Assembly: GCF_020880995.1 (NCBI RefSeq)
Contig: NZ_JAJISD010000004.1
Span: 1 to 64,000, forward strand
Direction of reading: 5' to 3'
Length of the DNA: 64,000 nt
DNA from: Reyranella aquatilis
GTDB lineage: Bacteria > Pseudomonadota > Alphaproteobacteria > Reyranellales > Reyranellaceae
Shown here: positions 55,774 to 64,000 of the stretch, piece after piece
How positions within the stretch are numbered: the stretch's first letter is position 1
Layout: each line of letters begins with the position of its first letter
The notes under the pieces: generated by a model
Databases searched by the model: none
What the model was told of the DNA's origin: nothing
Seen by the model: the letters and a program-made list of their open reading frames with translations, nothing else
Program-made: the position numbers and the translations under genes

Positions 55774-56454
55774 GTGAGCGACACGATCTACACGATCTCC
55801 ACCTGGGTCATACCGGCGATCCTCGCGATCACGCTGCACGAGGCCGCGCACGGCTTCGTCGCCCTGCGCTTCGGCGACCGCACCGCCTGGCAACAGGGCC
55901 GCGTGACCCTCAATCCCTTCAAGCACATCGATCCGTTCGGCACGATCATCCTCCCGGGCCTGCTGATCTTCCTGCGCGCGCCCTTCCTGTTCGGCTATGC
56001 CAAGCCGGTGCCCGTGAACTTCCGGGCGCTGAACAATCCCAAGCGCGACATGGTGTGGGTCGCCGCCGCCGGGCCGGCCACGAACATCGCGATGGCCGTG
56101 GCCGCGGGACTGCTGGCGCACCTCGCCGTCCTGCTGCCGCTGCCCGCGGCAAACTGGACGATCCTCAACATCGAGAATGCGATCCTGATCAACGTCCTGC
56201 TCGCCGTCTTCAACATGGTGCCGCTGCCGCCGCTCGATGGCGGCAGGGTCGCGGTCGGCCTGCTGCCCAACGCCCTCGCGCTGCCGCTCGCCCGGCTCGA
56301 ACCCTACGGCATGCCGATCCTGCTCGGCCTGATCTTCCTGCTGCCGCTGATCGGCCGGCAGTTCGGCGCCGATCTCAACGTCATCGGCTGGATTCTGGGC
56401 GAGCCGGTCAACTGGATGGTCGATCTCGTCATCCGCCTCACCGGCAACGGCTGA
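55774..56454 (+). CDS. Site-2 protease family (M50) membrane protein
   Basis: The product has 226 residues with six membrane helices. The zinc site is HEAAHGF near residue 25, with the second acidic ligand in FNMVPLPPLDGGR near 155. The start is GTG at 55774 with an AGGTGG site seven bases upstream; a TTG two codons earlier also opens the frame. These short M50 proteins are probably intramembrane peptidases of unknown substrate. It is divergent from the hydrolase. Confidence 0.85.
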   Translation: MSDTIYTISTWVIPAILAITLHEAAHGFVALRFGDRTAWQQGRVTLNPFKHIDPFGTIILPGLLIFLRAPFLFGYAKPVPVNFRALNNPKRDMVWVAAAGPATNIAMAVAAGLLAHLAVLLPLPAANWTILNIENAILINVLLAVFNMVPLPPLDGGRVAVGLLPNALALPLARLEPYGMPILLGLIFLLPLIGRQFGADLNVIGWILGEPVNWMVDLVIRLTGNG

Positions 56455-56544
56455 CCCCCAAAAGAAAAGTGCCGCCGCCTGGAATAAACGGCCTCTTCCC
56501 GGCGTCTCCCCTCTGCAGACCAACTGCTGCATGGGAGTCACAGA

Positions 56545-56931
56545 ATGCTGAAATCGATCCTTGCCACCGCCGCCGCGCTGGTCCTCCTCGCGGCCGGGAG
56601 CGCGTTCGCCGCCGAACCCGCCTCTGCCACCCCGCCGGCCATGAAGAACGGCATGCTCGTCACCGCGAGCGGCATGACGCTCTACACGTTCGACAAGGAC
56701 GCCACGCCGGGTAAGTCGGTGTGCAACGGCCCGTGCGCCACCAATTGGCCGCCGGCCCTCGTCGCCGACGGCGCGAAGGCATCGGGCGACTGGTCCATCA
56801 TCACGCGTGACGACGGGCTGAAGCAGTGGGCCTACAAGGGCAAGCCGCTCTATGCCTTCGCCAAGGACACCAAGGTCGGCGACACGACCGGCGACGGGTT
56901 CCTGAACGGCGCCTGGCACATCGCCAAGTAA
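56545..56931 (+). CDS. Secreted protein with Yx(FWY)xxD motif (COG4315-like)
   Basis: The product has 128 residues. A signal peptide (1-22) is followed by two copies of the secreted repeat: GMTLYTFDKDATPGKSVCNG then CATNWPPALV, and KQWAYKGKPLYAFAKDTK. The Tyr-x-Phe-x-x-Asp motifs and Cys pair define this family, which is often found with ECF sigma systems. It lies 74 bp upstream of an ECF sigma gene. Function is unknown; an oxidative or envelope-stress role has been proposed only by context. Confidence 0.82.
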   Translation: MLKSILATAAALVLLAAGSAFAAEPASATPPAMKNGMLVTASGMTLYTFDKDATPGKSVCNGPCATNWPPALVADGAKASGDWSIITRDDGLKQWAYKGKPLYAFAKDTKVGDTTGDGFLNGAWHIAK

Positions 56932-56956
56932 GGCGACCGGCAAGTATCGAGGGAAT

Positions 56957-56983
56957 GGTGCCGGCCGCGGTTCGGCCGGCACC
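56957..56983. promoter_or_regulatory. Inverted repeat upstream of the ECF sigma gene
   Basis: GGTGCCGGCC (56957-56966) and GGCCGGCACC (56974-56983) form a perfect 10-bp inverted repeat with a 7-base loop. No T-run follows, so it is not a normal intrinsic terminator. It may be a transcription-end structure for the COG4315-like gene or an operator. The next gene starts at 57006. Confidence 0.4.
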
Positions 56984-57005
56984 GCCTGTCCTCTAGAGTA
57001 GCCCC

Positions 57006-57512
57006 ATGGCCGATGCGGAATCCCTGCTCGAACCGCTGATCCCCGCGTTGCGCCGCTACGCCTACGCGCTGCTGCGCGACCACGATGCGGCCGACGACCT
57101 GGTCCAGGACACGCTGGAGCGCGCGCTGTCGCGCTGGTCGCTGCGGCGGCACGACGGCGACCTTCGCGCCTGGCTCTTCGCAATCCAGCGCAACCTGTAC
57201 GTCTCGGCGCTGCGCCAGGGGCGGCGGCGCGGGGTCCTCGTCGAACTCGACGACGCGACGATGCCGGCGACCGGCGCGCAGCAGGATGCAGGCCTCGAGG
57301 TGCGGGACATCCTGACGACTCTCGACCAGCTGCCGGAGGAGCAGAAGTCGCTGCTGCTGCTGGTTGGCGTGGAGGATCTTTCCTACGACGATGCCGCGAA
57401 GGTCATGGGCGTGCCGGTAGGCACGGTGATGTCGCGGCTGGCGCGCGGCCGGCAGAAGCTGCGCGCACTGCTTGAGACGGGGCGAACGACGCTCCTGCGG
57501 AGAGTGAAATGA
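57006..57512 (+). CDS. ECF-type RNA polymerase sigma factor
   Basis: The product has 168 residues. Region 2 is visible as RRYAYALLRDHDAADDLVQD followed by LERALSRW, and region 4 as LSYDDAAKVMGVPVGTVMSRLARGRQKLR. Only regions 2 and 4 are present, as in ECF sigma factors. The stop overlaps the ATG of the next gene (57509, ATGA), an anti-sigma factor, so the pair is co-translated. It probably controls its own promoter and perhaps the COG4315-like gene upstream. Confidence 0.9.
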   Translation: MADAESLLEPLIPALRRYAYALLRDHDAADDLVQDTLERALSRWSLRRHDGDLRAWLFAIQRNLYVSALRQGRRRGVLVELDDATMPATGAQQDAGLEVRDILTTLDQLPEEQKSLLLLVGVEDLSYDDAAKVMGVPVGTVMSRLARGRQKLRALLETGRTTLLRRVK

Positions 57513-58309
57513 CGGGCCCGGATACGCCAGGGAGCGGTTCTCCCATCGACGAGAACGAACTGCAGGCCTTTGTCGACGATCGCCTCGACGGCGACCGCCG
57601 CGCGGCCGTCGAGGCGCACCTGGCCGCGTATCCCGATCTTGCCGAGCGCATGGGCACGGAGCGGCGTCAACGCGCCATGCTGCGTAGTCGTCTCGATGCC
57701 AAGTTCGCCGAACCGGTCCCAGCACGCCTGCGCATCGCCAACCTGCGGGCGGCGCGGCGCACTTCCTGGAGGCGCGGGTGGACCTCCGCCGCGGCAGCGA
57801 TCGTGCTGTTCGTGGCCGGTGCCACCGCCGGGTGGTTCGCCAATGGGATTGCGCCCGGCCCGCAGCCGATAGCGCCGGCAGCCAGCGTCGCGCAGGGGGC
57901 GAAAGCGGCCTACCGGACCTTTGTGGTCGAAGTCGCCCATCCCGTCGAGGTGAGCGCGCAACAGGAAGCGCACCTGCTGCAGTGGCTGTCGAAGCGCCTG
58001 GGCCGGAAGCTCGCCGCTCCGGACCTCTCGCCGTTCGGCTATCGGCTGATGGGCGGGCGCTTGCTGCCGGGGGGCGACGGCGCGGCAGCGCAGCTGATGT
58101 ACGACGATGCCAGCGGCAAACGGCTCACGATTTACGTGCGGGCCTCGGAAGGATCCGAGACGGCGTTCCGCTTCCAGAAGGAAGGCGACGCCTCGACCTT
58201 CGCCTGGATCGACCAGGGATTCGGTTTTGCGGTGACGGCGCCGGCCAGCCGAGAGGAACTTCTGCCGATCGCCGAAGCGGTCTATCGCGGCTTCGAGGGC
58301 AAGAGCTGA
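57509..58309 (+). CDS. Anti-sigma factor, membrane-bound
   Basis: The product has 266 residues. The cytoplasmic part (1-~85) has the anti-sigma helices ENELQAFVDDRLDGDRRAAV and AHLAAYPDLAERM. The usual HxxxCxxC zinc motif is absent. A single membrane helix spans about 92-112, and the remaining ~150 residues are periplasmic. Such proteins hold the sigma factor until an envelope signal releases it. It is encoded by a four-base overlap with the ECF sigma gene, which supports the pairing. Its stop is 3 bp from the convergent small membrane gene. Confidence 0.82.
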   Translation: MTGPDTPGSGSPIDENELQAFVDDRLDGDRRAAVEAHLAAYPDLAERMGTERRQRAMLRSRLDAKFAEPVPARLRIANLRAARRTSWRRGWTSAAAAIVLFVAGATAGWFANGIAPGPQPIAPAASVAQGAKAAYRTFVVEVAHPVEVSAQQEAHLLQWLSKRLGRKLAAPDLSPFGYRLMGGRLLPGGDGAAAQLMYDDASGKRLTIYVRASEGSETAFRFQKEGDASTFAWIDQGFGFAVTAPASREELLPIAEAVYRGFEGKS

Positions 58310-58312
58310 CCG

Positions 58313-58579
58313 CTACTTCGACGGATCCGTCATGTCCTCGAATTCCTTGAGGTGACGCGGCGCCCATTTGTGGTCGCGCGCCTTCACGATCCACTTGTCG
58401 AGCGTGGGCCAGCGTCGCCGCGCAGATGTCACCCACTTGCGGCCGGTCTCGAATTCCGTCGCCAGCAGATAGAGGGCGATCACGAAGAAGATCCAGCCCT
58501 GCAGGATCGGAATGAAGCCGCCGACCACAGACATGACCAGACAGGCCATGATCGCGAGCGCCATCAGCGGCTGGCGCAT
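58313..58579 (-). CDS. Small membrane protein downstream of lpdA
   Basis: The product has 88 residues with two hydrophobic segments (LMALAIMACLVMSVVGGFIPI and LQGWIFFVIALYLLATEF). A basic, Trp-containing tail, RKWVTSARRRWPTLDKWI, resembles PGPGW-type small transmembrane proteins. It begins 7 bp after the lpdA stop on the same strand, so it belongs to the sucA-sucB-lpdA transcript. Function is unknown. It ends 3 bp from the convergent anti-sigma gene. Confidence 0.7.
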   Translation of the reverse strand: MRQPLMALAIMACLVMSVVGGFIPILQGWIFFVIALYLLATEFETGRKWVTSARRRWPTLDKWIVKARDHKWAPRHLKEFEDMTDPSK

Positions 58580-58586
58580 GGCGGGC

Positions 58587-59999
58587 CTAGAGGTGGATGG
58601 GCTTGTCCCAGGCGGCGAGCGCGGCTTCCTTCATCGCCTCGTTGACCGTGGGATGGGCGTGGCAGATCCGGCCGATGTCCTCGGCCGACGCGGAGTATTC
58701 CATCGCGACCGCGGCTTCGGCGATCATCGTGCCGGCCTCGGCGCCGAAGATGTGGACGCCCAACACCTTGTCGCTCGCCTTGTCGGCCAGAACCTTCACG
58801 AACCCCTCCGTGGCGCCGTTCGCGCGGCTGCGCGGGTCGGCGGTGAACGGGTACTTGCCGACCTTGTAGGCAACGCCGGCCGCCTTCAGTTGTTCCTCGG
58901 TCTTGCCGACCCAGGCCACCTCGGGCTGCGTGTAGATGATCGAGGGTACGAGATCCCAGTTCACGTGGCCCTTCTGGCCGGCGATCGTCTCGACGCAGGC
59001 GACGCCGTCCTCGCTCGCCTTGTGTGCGAGCATCGGCCCGTCGATCACGTCGCCGATGGCATAGATGCCGGGCACCGAGGTCTGGAAGTGCGCGTCGACG
59101 GCGATGCGGCCGCGCTCGGTCATCTTGACGCCGACCTTGTCGAGGCCGAGGCCCTGCACGAAGGGACGGCGACCGATCGAAACCAGCACGATGTCGGCCT
59201 CGAGGGTCTCGGCTGCACCGCCCTTCGCGGGCTCGACCGTCAGCGTCACGCCCGCGCCGGAGGCATCGGCCTTGGTGACCTTGGCGCCCAGCTTGAACTT
59301 CAGCCCCTGCTTGGCGAGCGCGCGCTGGAAGAACTTGGTGACCTCGTCGTCCACGCCCGGCGTGATGCGGTCGAGGAACTCCACCACCGTCACGTCGGCG
59401 CCGAGGCGGCGCCACACCGAGCCCAGCTCGAGGCCGATGATGCCGGCGCCGACCACCACGAGGCGCTTCGGCACCTGGGAGAGTTCCAGCGCTCCGGTCG
59501 AGGAGACGATCTTCTTTTCGTCGATCGTCACGCCGGGAAGCGGCGTCACTTCCGAGCCGGTGGCGATCAGGATGCTCTTCGCGGCCAGCGTATCCTTGAC
59601 CGCCCCGTCGTCGCCAACGACGGCGACGGAGCCCGGCGCCTCGATTCGGCCGGCACCGGTGTACGAAGCGATCTTGTTCTTCTTGAACAGGAAGGCGATG
59701 CCCTTGGTCGTGGCCTCGACGACCTCGCCCTTGCGCTTCATCAGCTGGGCGAAGTCGAGCTTCGGCGGCTCCACGACGATGCCGTGCACCGCGAGATCGT
59801 GGCCCGCTTCCTCGAACAGGTGAGAGGACTGCAGCAGCGCCTTCGAGGGAATGCAGCCGACGTTGAGGCAGGTGCCGCCCAGCGTCGCGCGCTTCTCGAC
59901 GACCGCGACCTTGAGGCCGAGCTGCGACGCGCGGATCGCGGCGACATAGCCGCCGGGACCGGCGCCGATCACGATCAGATCGAAGGATTCGTTTGCCAT
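58587..59999 (-). CDS. lpdA: Dihydrolipoyl dehydrogenase (E3)
   Basis: This 470-residue flavoprotein reoxidises dihydrolipoamide with NAD+ in the 2-oxoglutarate dehydrogenase complex. FAD motif GAGPGGYVAA is at the start, the redox disulfide lies in GGTCLNVGCIPSK, the NAD motif is GAGIIGLELGSVW, and the catalytic His/Glu are in HAHPTVNEAM. It follows sucB after a 127-bp gap holding a palindromic repeat, and the small membrane gene follows it. Confidence 0.97.
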   Translation of the reverse strand: MANESFDLIVIGAGPGGYVAAIRASQLGLKVAVVEKRATLGGTCLNVGCIPSKALLQSSHLFEEAGHDLAVHGIVVEPPKLDFAQLMKRKGEVVEATTKGIAFLFKKNKIASYTGAGRIEAPGSVAVVGDDGAVKDTLAAKSILIATGSEVTPLPGVTIDEKKIVSSTGALELSQVPKRLVVVGAGIIGLELGSVWRRLGADVTVVEFLDRITPGVDDEVTKFFQRALAKQGLKFKLGAKVTKADASGAGVTLTVEPAKGGAAETLEADIVLVSIGRRPFVQGLGLDKVGVKMTERGRIAVDAHFQTSVPGIYAIGDVIDGPMLAHKASEDGVACVETIAGQKGHVNWDLVPSIIYTQPEVAWVGKTEEQLKAAGVAYKVGKYPFTADPRSRANGATEGFVKVLADKASDKVLGVHIFGAEAGTMIAEAAVAMEYSASAEDIGRICHAHPTVNEAMKEAALAAWDKPIHL

Positions 60000-60027
60000 G
60001 TCATTGCACCGGCCGGTCCGCTCTCGA

Positions 60028-60099
60028 TGTCATCCCGAGCGCAGCGAGGGACCTTTCGCGGCGCCCGACTAAGGGTCCCTCGCTCTGCTCGGGATGACA
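60028..60099. repeat. Large palindromic repeat between sucB and lpdA
   Basis: Left arm 60028-60053 and right arm 60074-60099 are inverted copies of 26 bases with two mismatches, and a 20-base loop separates them. The arm begins TGTCATCCCGAGC and continues with GCGAGGGACC. Its layout and sequence recall dispersed palindromic elements found between genes in many bacteria. It could fold into a hairpin in the mRNA of this operon. Confidence 0.85.
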
Positions 60100-60126
60100 C
60101 CGGGAGCGAGGCAATCGACTTGCGTC

Positions 60127-61362
60127 CTAGACGCCGAGCAGCAGCCGCTCGGGATCCTCGATGCACTCCTTGACCTTGACCAGGAAGAGGACCGCCTCGC
60201 GGCCGTCGATGATCCGGTGGTCGTACGACAGAGCGAGATACATCATCGGTCGGGCCTTGATCTCGCCGCCGACCACCATCGGGCGCTGCTGGATCTTGTG
60301 CATGCCGAGGATGCCCGACTGCGGCGGATTCAGGATCGGCGTCGACATGAGCGAGCCGTAGACACCGCCGTTGGAGATGGTGAAGGTGCCGCCGGTCAGG
60401 TCGCCGATCGACAGCTTTCCGTCGCGCGCCTTGCGGCCGAGATCCCCGATGCCCTTTTCAATGCCCGCAAAGTCCAGCATGTCGGCGTCACGCAGCACCG
60501 GCACGACCAGTCCCTGCGGCGAGCCGACGGCGACGCCGATATCGTAGTAATTCTTGTAGACGATCTCCTCGCCTTCGATCTCGGCATTGACCGCGGGGAG
60601 TTCCTTCAGCCCCGCGATGCAAGCCTTCACGAAGAAGGACATGAAGCCCAACCGTGCGCCGTGCTTCTTCTCGAAATCGTCCTTCAGCCGGTCGCGCAGC
60701 GCCATCACGTTGGTCATGTCCACCTCGTTGAAGGTGGTGAGCATGGCGGCGGTGTTCTGCGCGTCCTTGAGGCGGTTGGCGATGGTGCGGCGCAGCCGCG
60801 TCATCTTCACCCGCTCCTCGCGGTCGGCCTTGGCGCGCGGCCCAGACGGTACAGCCGGCTTCGCAGCCGGTGCGGCGGCGGCCGGAATCGACGAGATTGC
60901 CGCCAGCACGTCTTCCTTGGTCGCGCGCCCGTCCTTGCCAGTCGGCTGGATGGCGGCGGCGGACACGCCCTTCTCGTCCGCCAGCTTGCGGACGGCGGGA
61001 CCGGAGGCCGCGAGATTGGCGCCCACGGGGGTGGCGGCAGGAGCCGGCGCCGCAGCGACAGCGGGTGCCGGCGCGGGCTTCGGCGCCGCCGGTGCGGCAG
61101 CCTTCGGCGCGGCGGCGCCGGCGGCTCCCGCCTCGATGTGACAGAGGACGCCGCCCACCTGCACGGAGGCACCCTCCTGCACGGCGAGTTCGGTAACGGC
61201 ACCGGCGACCGACGCGTTCACCTCGACGGTCACCTTGTCGGTCTCGAGCTCGCACAAGGGCTGATCGACGGCGACCGCATCGCCCGCCTTCACCAGCCAC
61301 TTGGCGACAGTCGCTTCGGTGACCGATTCGCCCAGAGCCGGAACCTTGATCTCGACGGCCAT
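60127..61362 (-). CDS. sucB: Dihydrolipoyllysine-residue succinyltransferase (E2 of 2-oxoglutarate dehydrogenase)
   Basis: This 411-residue E2 core enzyme has one lipoyl domain (about 1-80, with the lipoylated Lys in [13 protein letters not shown]). A Pro/Ala-rich linker leads to a peripheral-subunit-binding domain near 120-155 ([12 protein letters not shown]). The catalytic domain ends in the active-site block [17 protein letters not shown]. It transfers succinyl groups to CoA. It lies 28 bp downstream of sucA and is followed by lpdA. Confidence 0.96.
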   Translation of the reverse strand: MAVEIKVPALGESVTEATVAKWLVKAGDAVAVDQPLCELETDKVTVEVNASVAGAVTELAVQEGASVQVGGVLCHIEAGAAGAAAPKAAAPAAPKPAPAPAVAAAPAPAATPVGANLAASGPAVRKLADEKGVSAAAIQPTGKDGRATKEDVLAAISSIPAAAAPAAKPAVPSGPRAKADREERVKMTRLRRTIANRLKDAQNTAAMLTTFNEVDMTNVMALRDRLKDDFEKKHGARLGFMSFFVKACIAGLKELPAVNAEIEGEEIVYKNYYDIGVAVGSPQGLVVPVLRDADMLDFAGIEKGIGDLGRKARDGKLSIGDLTGGTFTISNGGVYGSLMSTPILNPPQSGILGMHKIQQRPMVVGGEIKARPMMYLALSYDHRIIDGREAVLFLVKVKECIEDPERLLLGV

Positions 61363-61390
61363 GACTACACTTCCTCTTTTCTACCCGCGC

Positions 61391-64000
61391 TCAACCGATC
61401 GTGAGAGCGCGGTCGACCAGATCGGCCTGTTCCTTGAGATGGTTACGCGCCGACCCGGTGGCGGGCGACGCAGCCTCGGGACGGCCGACGTAGAGCGGCC
61501 GCCTTGCCTTTGCATCGATGCTGGCCAGCGCGCGCTCGATGCGGCGATCGACGAAGTGCCAGGCGCCCATGTTCTCGGGCTCCTCCTGGCACCACACGAC
61601 CTCGGCATTGGGGTATTGCGCGAGGCGCACCCCGAGCCGCGTGAACGGGAACGGATAGAGCTGCTCGATGCGCATGATGGCGATGTCGTCGATCTTGCGC
61701 TTGCGGCGCTCGGCGACGAGGTCGAAGTAGACCTTGCCCGAGCACAGGATAACGCGGCGCACCTTGTCGCCATCCACGAGCTGGTCGGTCTCGATGAGAA
61801 TGCGGCGGAACGAGCTGCCCGGTCCGAAGTCGGCCAGCGACGAGACGCAATCCTTGTGGCGCAGCAGCGACTTCGGCGTCATCACCACCAGCGGCTTGCG
61901 GAAGGTCCGGCGCATCTGCCGGCGCAGCGCATGGAAGTAGTTGGCCGGCGTCGTCGGATTGATGACCTGCCAGTTGTCCTCGGCGGAGAGCTGCAGGTAC
62001 CGCTCGAGGCGCGCGGAGCTGTGCTCGGGGCCCTGCCCCTCGTAGCCGTGCGGCAGCAGCATCACGAGGCCCGACATACGCAGCCACTTGCTCTCGCCCG
62101 AGCAGATGAACTGGTCGATGATGACCTGCGCGCCGTTGGCGAAGTCGCCGAACTGGGCTTCCCAGAGGACCAGCGCATTGGGCTCGGCCAGCGAGTAGCC
62201 GTACTCGAAGCCCAGCACGCCCGCCTCGTTCAGCGGGCTGTCGATCACCTCGTAGCGGGCCTGGCCCTCGGCCACGTGATTGAGCGGCACGTACTTGGCT
62301 TCGGTCACCTGGTCGACCAGCACCGAATGGCGCTGCGAGAAGGTGCCGCGGCCGGAATCCTGGCCGCTCAGGCGCACCGGCGTGCCTTCCGCCAGCAGCG
62401 TGCCGAAGGCCAGCGCCTCGCCGGTCGCCCAGTCGATGTTCTCGCCCGTGTCGATCGTCTTGCGCTTCTCCTGGAGCTGGCGCGCGATCTTGCGGTTGAG
62501 CTCAAAGTCCTTCGGCGGCTCGCTGATTGCCCGACCGACATTCTTCAGCAGATCGAGATCGACGGCGGTGACGCCCTTGCGGTCCTCCTCGCCCGGCGCG
62601 ACCGTGAAGCCCGCCCACTTGCCCTCGAGCCAGTCGGCCTTGTTGGGCTTGTAGTTGCTGGCTGCTTCCAGCGCCTTGTCGAGCTTCTCGCGCAGCGCAT
62701 TGTCCATGGCCGCGACCTCGTCGGCCGTGACCACGCCCTCGGCCTCGAGGGCAGCCGCGTAGATCTCCTTCACCGACCGATGCGCGCCGATCTCCTTGTA
62801 CATCAGCGGCTGGGTGAACATCGGCTCGTCACCTTCGTTGTGACCGTGCCGGCGGTAGCAGAACATGTCGATGACGATGTCGCGCTTGAAGTGCTGGCGG
62901 AACTCGGTCGCAATGCGCGCGACGTGGACCACCGCCTCGGGATCGTCGCCGTTCACGTGCAGGATCGGAGCCTGCACAATCTTGGCGACTTCCGTGCAGT
63001 AGGGGCCGGAGCGCGATTCGGTCGGCAGTGTCGTGAAGCCGATCTGGTTGTTCACGATGAAGTGGATCGTTCCACCGATGCGGTAGCCCGCGAGGTCGGA
63101 GAGATCGAGGCTCTCGGCCACGAGGCCCTGGCCCGCGAAGGCGGCGTCGCCGTGCATCAGGATGCACATGACCTGGCTGCGGTCGGTGTCGCCGCGCTGG
63201 TCTTCCTTGGCGCGCGCCTTGCCCAGGATCACCGGGTTGACCGCCTCGAGATGCGAGGGATTGGGCGACAGCGAGAGATGGATCACGTTGCCGTCGAACT
63301 CGCGGTCGGCCGAGGCGCCCAGGTGATACTTCACGTCGCCCGAGCCGCGCATTTCCTCGGGCTGCGAGGAGCGGCCCTGGAACTCCGAGAACAGCGCCGT
63401 GTAGCTCTTGTGCATCACGTGCACGAGCGTGTTGAGACGGCCGCGGTGCGGCATGCCCAGCATCACTTCCTTCACGCCGAGCTGGCCGCCGCGCTTCAGG
63501 ATCTGCTCGATGCCGGGGATCAGCGATTCGCCACCGTCGAGGCCGAAGCGCTTGGTGCCGACGAACTTCACGTGCAGGTAGCGTTCGAGGCCCTCGGCCT
63601 CGCCGACCCGCTCGAGGATCATCTTGCGGCCGGTGACGGTGAACTCGGTGTGGTTCTCGATATGCTCGATGCGCTCCTGGATCCACGCCTTCTGGTCGGG
63701 ATCGGAGATGTGCATGAATTCGACGCCGATCTTGCCGCAATAGGTCTTGCGCAGGCGCTCCATGATCTGGCGCAGCGTCGCGGATTCGCCCAGCGCCAGC
63801 GAGCCGAAGATCAGGATGGGGCGGTCCCAGTCGGCTTCCGTGAAGCCGTAGGTCGCGGGATCGAGCTCGCGGTGCGGCGCCTGGCGCACGAGGCCCAGCG
63901 GATCGAGGTCGGCCTCGAGATGGCCGCGGATCCGGTAGGCGCGGATCAGCATCAGCGCCCGCGCGGTATCCTGCGCCGCGGCGCGGATCTCGGCGTCGGC
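61391..64000 (-). CDS. sucA: 2-Oxoglutarate dehydrogenase E1 component, 5' end cut by the window
   Basis: This is the C-terminal ~869 residues of the E1o subunit; about 100 N-terminal residues lie beyond 64000. It decarboxylates 2-oxoglutarate with thiamine diphosphate and passes the succinyl group to sucB. The thiamine region shows DGVHIxxx-type GDAAFAGQGLVAESLDLSDL, the active-site His lies in GMPHRGRLNTLVHVMHKS, and the end reads CQEEPENMGAWHFV. No internal break was seen. It is the first visible gene of the sucA-sucB-lpdA operon. Confidence 0.97.
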   Translation of the reverse strand, partial: ADAEIRAAAQDTARALMLIRAYRIRGHLEADLDPLGLVRQAPHRELDPATYGFTEADWDRPILIFGSLALGESATLRQIMERLRKTYCGKIGVEFMHISDPDQKAWIQERIEHIENHTEFTVTGRKMILERVGEAEGLERYLHVKFVGTKRFGLDGGESLIPGIEQILKRGGQLGVKEVMLGMPHRGRLNTLVHVMHKSYTALFSEFQGRSSQPEEMRGSGDVKYHLGASADREFDGNVIHLSLSPNPSHLEAVNPVILGKARAKEDQRGDTDRSQVMCILMHGDAAFAGQGLVAESLDLSDLAGYRIGGTIHFIVNNQIGFTTLPTESRSGPYCTEVAKIVQAPILHVNGDDPEAVVHVARIATEFRQHFKRDIVIDMFCYRRHGHNEGDEPMFTQPLMYKEIGAHRSVKEIYAAALEAEGVVTADEVAAMDNALREKLDKALEAASNYKPNKADWLEGKWAGFTVAPGEEDRKGVTAVDLDLLKNVGRAISEPPKDFELNRKIARQLQEKRKTIDTGENIDWATGEALAFGTLLAEGTPVRLSGQDSGRGTFSQRHSVLVDQVTEAKYVPLNHVAEGQARYEVIDSPLNEAGVLGFEYGYSLAEPNALVLWEAQFGDFANGAQVIIDQFICSGESKWLRMSGLVMLLPHGYEGQGPEHSSARLERYLQLSAEDNWQVINPTTPANYFHALRRQMRRTFRKPLVVMTPKSLLRHKDCVSSLADFGPGSSFRRILIETDQLVDGDKVRRVILCSGKVYFDLVAERRKRKIDDIAIMRIEQLYPFPFTRLGVRLAQYPNAEVVWCQEEPENMGAWHFVDRRIERALASIDAKARRPLYVGRPEAASPATGSARNHLKEQADLVDRALTIG

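Noticed and set aside
55210..57183. Minus-strand frame of about 657 codons opposite the M50 and COG4315-like genes
   Set aside because: It is a GC-driven antisense frame; the plus-strand genes have zinc and signal-peptide motifs.

Overview
The window is GC-rich chromosomal DNA from an alphaproteobacterium. Four things point to the class: an F1 ATPase operon (atpHAGDC) with no F0 genes beside it, the divergent priA / fsa-DUF484-xerC block, the order proB-proA-nadD-rsfS-rlmH-gpmI-ctpA-deacetylase-rppH, and many orphan solute receptors (two Bug/TctC proteins, one large SBP_bac_5, one TRAP system). A soil or water organism of the Reyranella/Bradyrhizobium kind would fit, but the genus is inference. 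No rRNA, CRISPR array, prophage or intact transposon is visible. Only one tRNA, Ser(CGA), is present.

Region 1 (1-27.4 kb) is accessory-rich. It opens with the tail of an IS110-type transposase. Next come two tandem Bug receptors with a tiny lipoprotein gene between them, a YbaL-type antiporter, a YHS protein and a class III adenylate cyclase with TolB-like and TPR modules. An envelope-glycan island follows (GT-C glycosyltransferase, GtrA, TVP38/DedA-like protein, SGNH hydrolase, acyltransferase 3). After it lie pobA, a large peptide-type receptor, a run of small genes, an FGE-fold secreted protein, a FecR-domain protein with a hexapeptide repeat, a CIA30 protein, an orphan ECF S-like protein, a complete TRAP transporter, and a TPR/DUF6429 protein. 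This part also holds several decayed genes: a GST leader, a recombinase-associated HTH protein and an FGE 3' end.

Region 2 (27.5-39.0 kb) is core housekeeping. It runs tRNA-Ser, rplU-rpmA, terminator, obgE-proB-proA, nadD and rsfS in one continuous frame (a fusion), rlmH, a secreted hypothetical, gpmI, ctpA, a divergent polysaccharide deacetylase and rppH. These genes are tightly packed with several ATGA overlaps.

Region 3 (39.1-50.9 kb) holds a ferritin-like protein, atpHAGDC, priA, and then fsa-DUF484-xerC followed by an Asp/Glu racemase. A GNAT acetyltransferase overlaps the racemase 3' end.

Region 4 (50.9-64 kb) holds a lytic transglycosylase with a SPOR-like tail, a deleted RibD/DHFR-like pseudogene, an APC permease, a dienelactone hydrolase plus OprB-like porin pair, a site-2 protease, a Yx(FWY)xxD secreted protein beside an ECF sigma/anti-sigma pair, and the 2-oxoglutarate dehydrogenase operon sucA(partial)-sucB-lpdA-small membrane protein. 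A long palindromic repeat sits between sucB and lpdA.

No clear new multi-gene defence or biosynthetic system was found. The most notable points are the NadD-RsfS fusion, the FecR minisatellite, the remnant genes, and the split AT3/SGNH pair next to a GT-C/GtrA pair.
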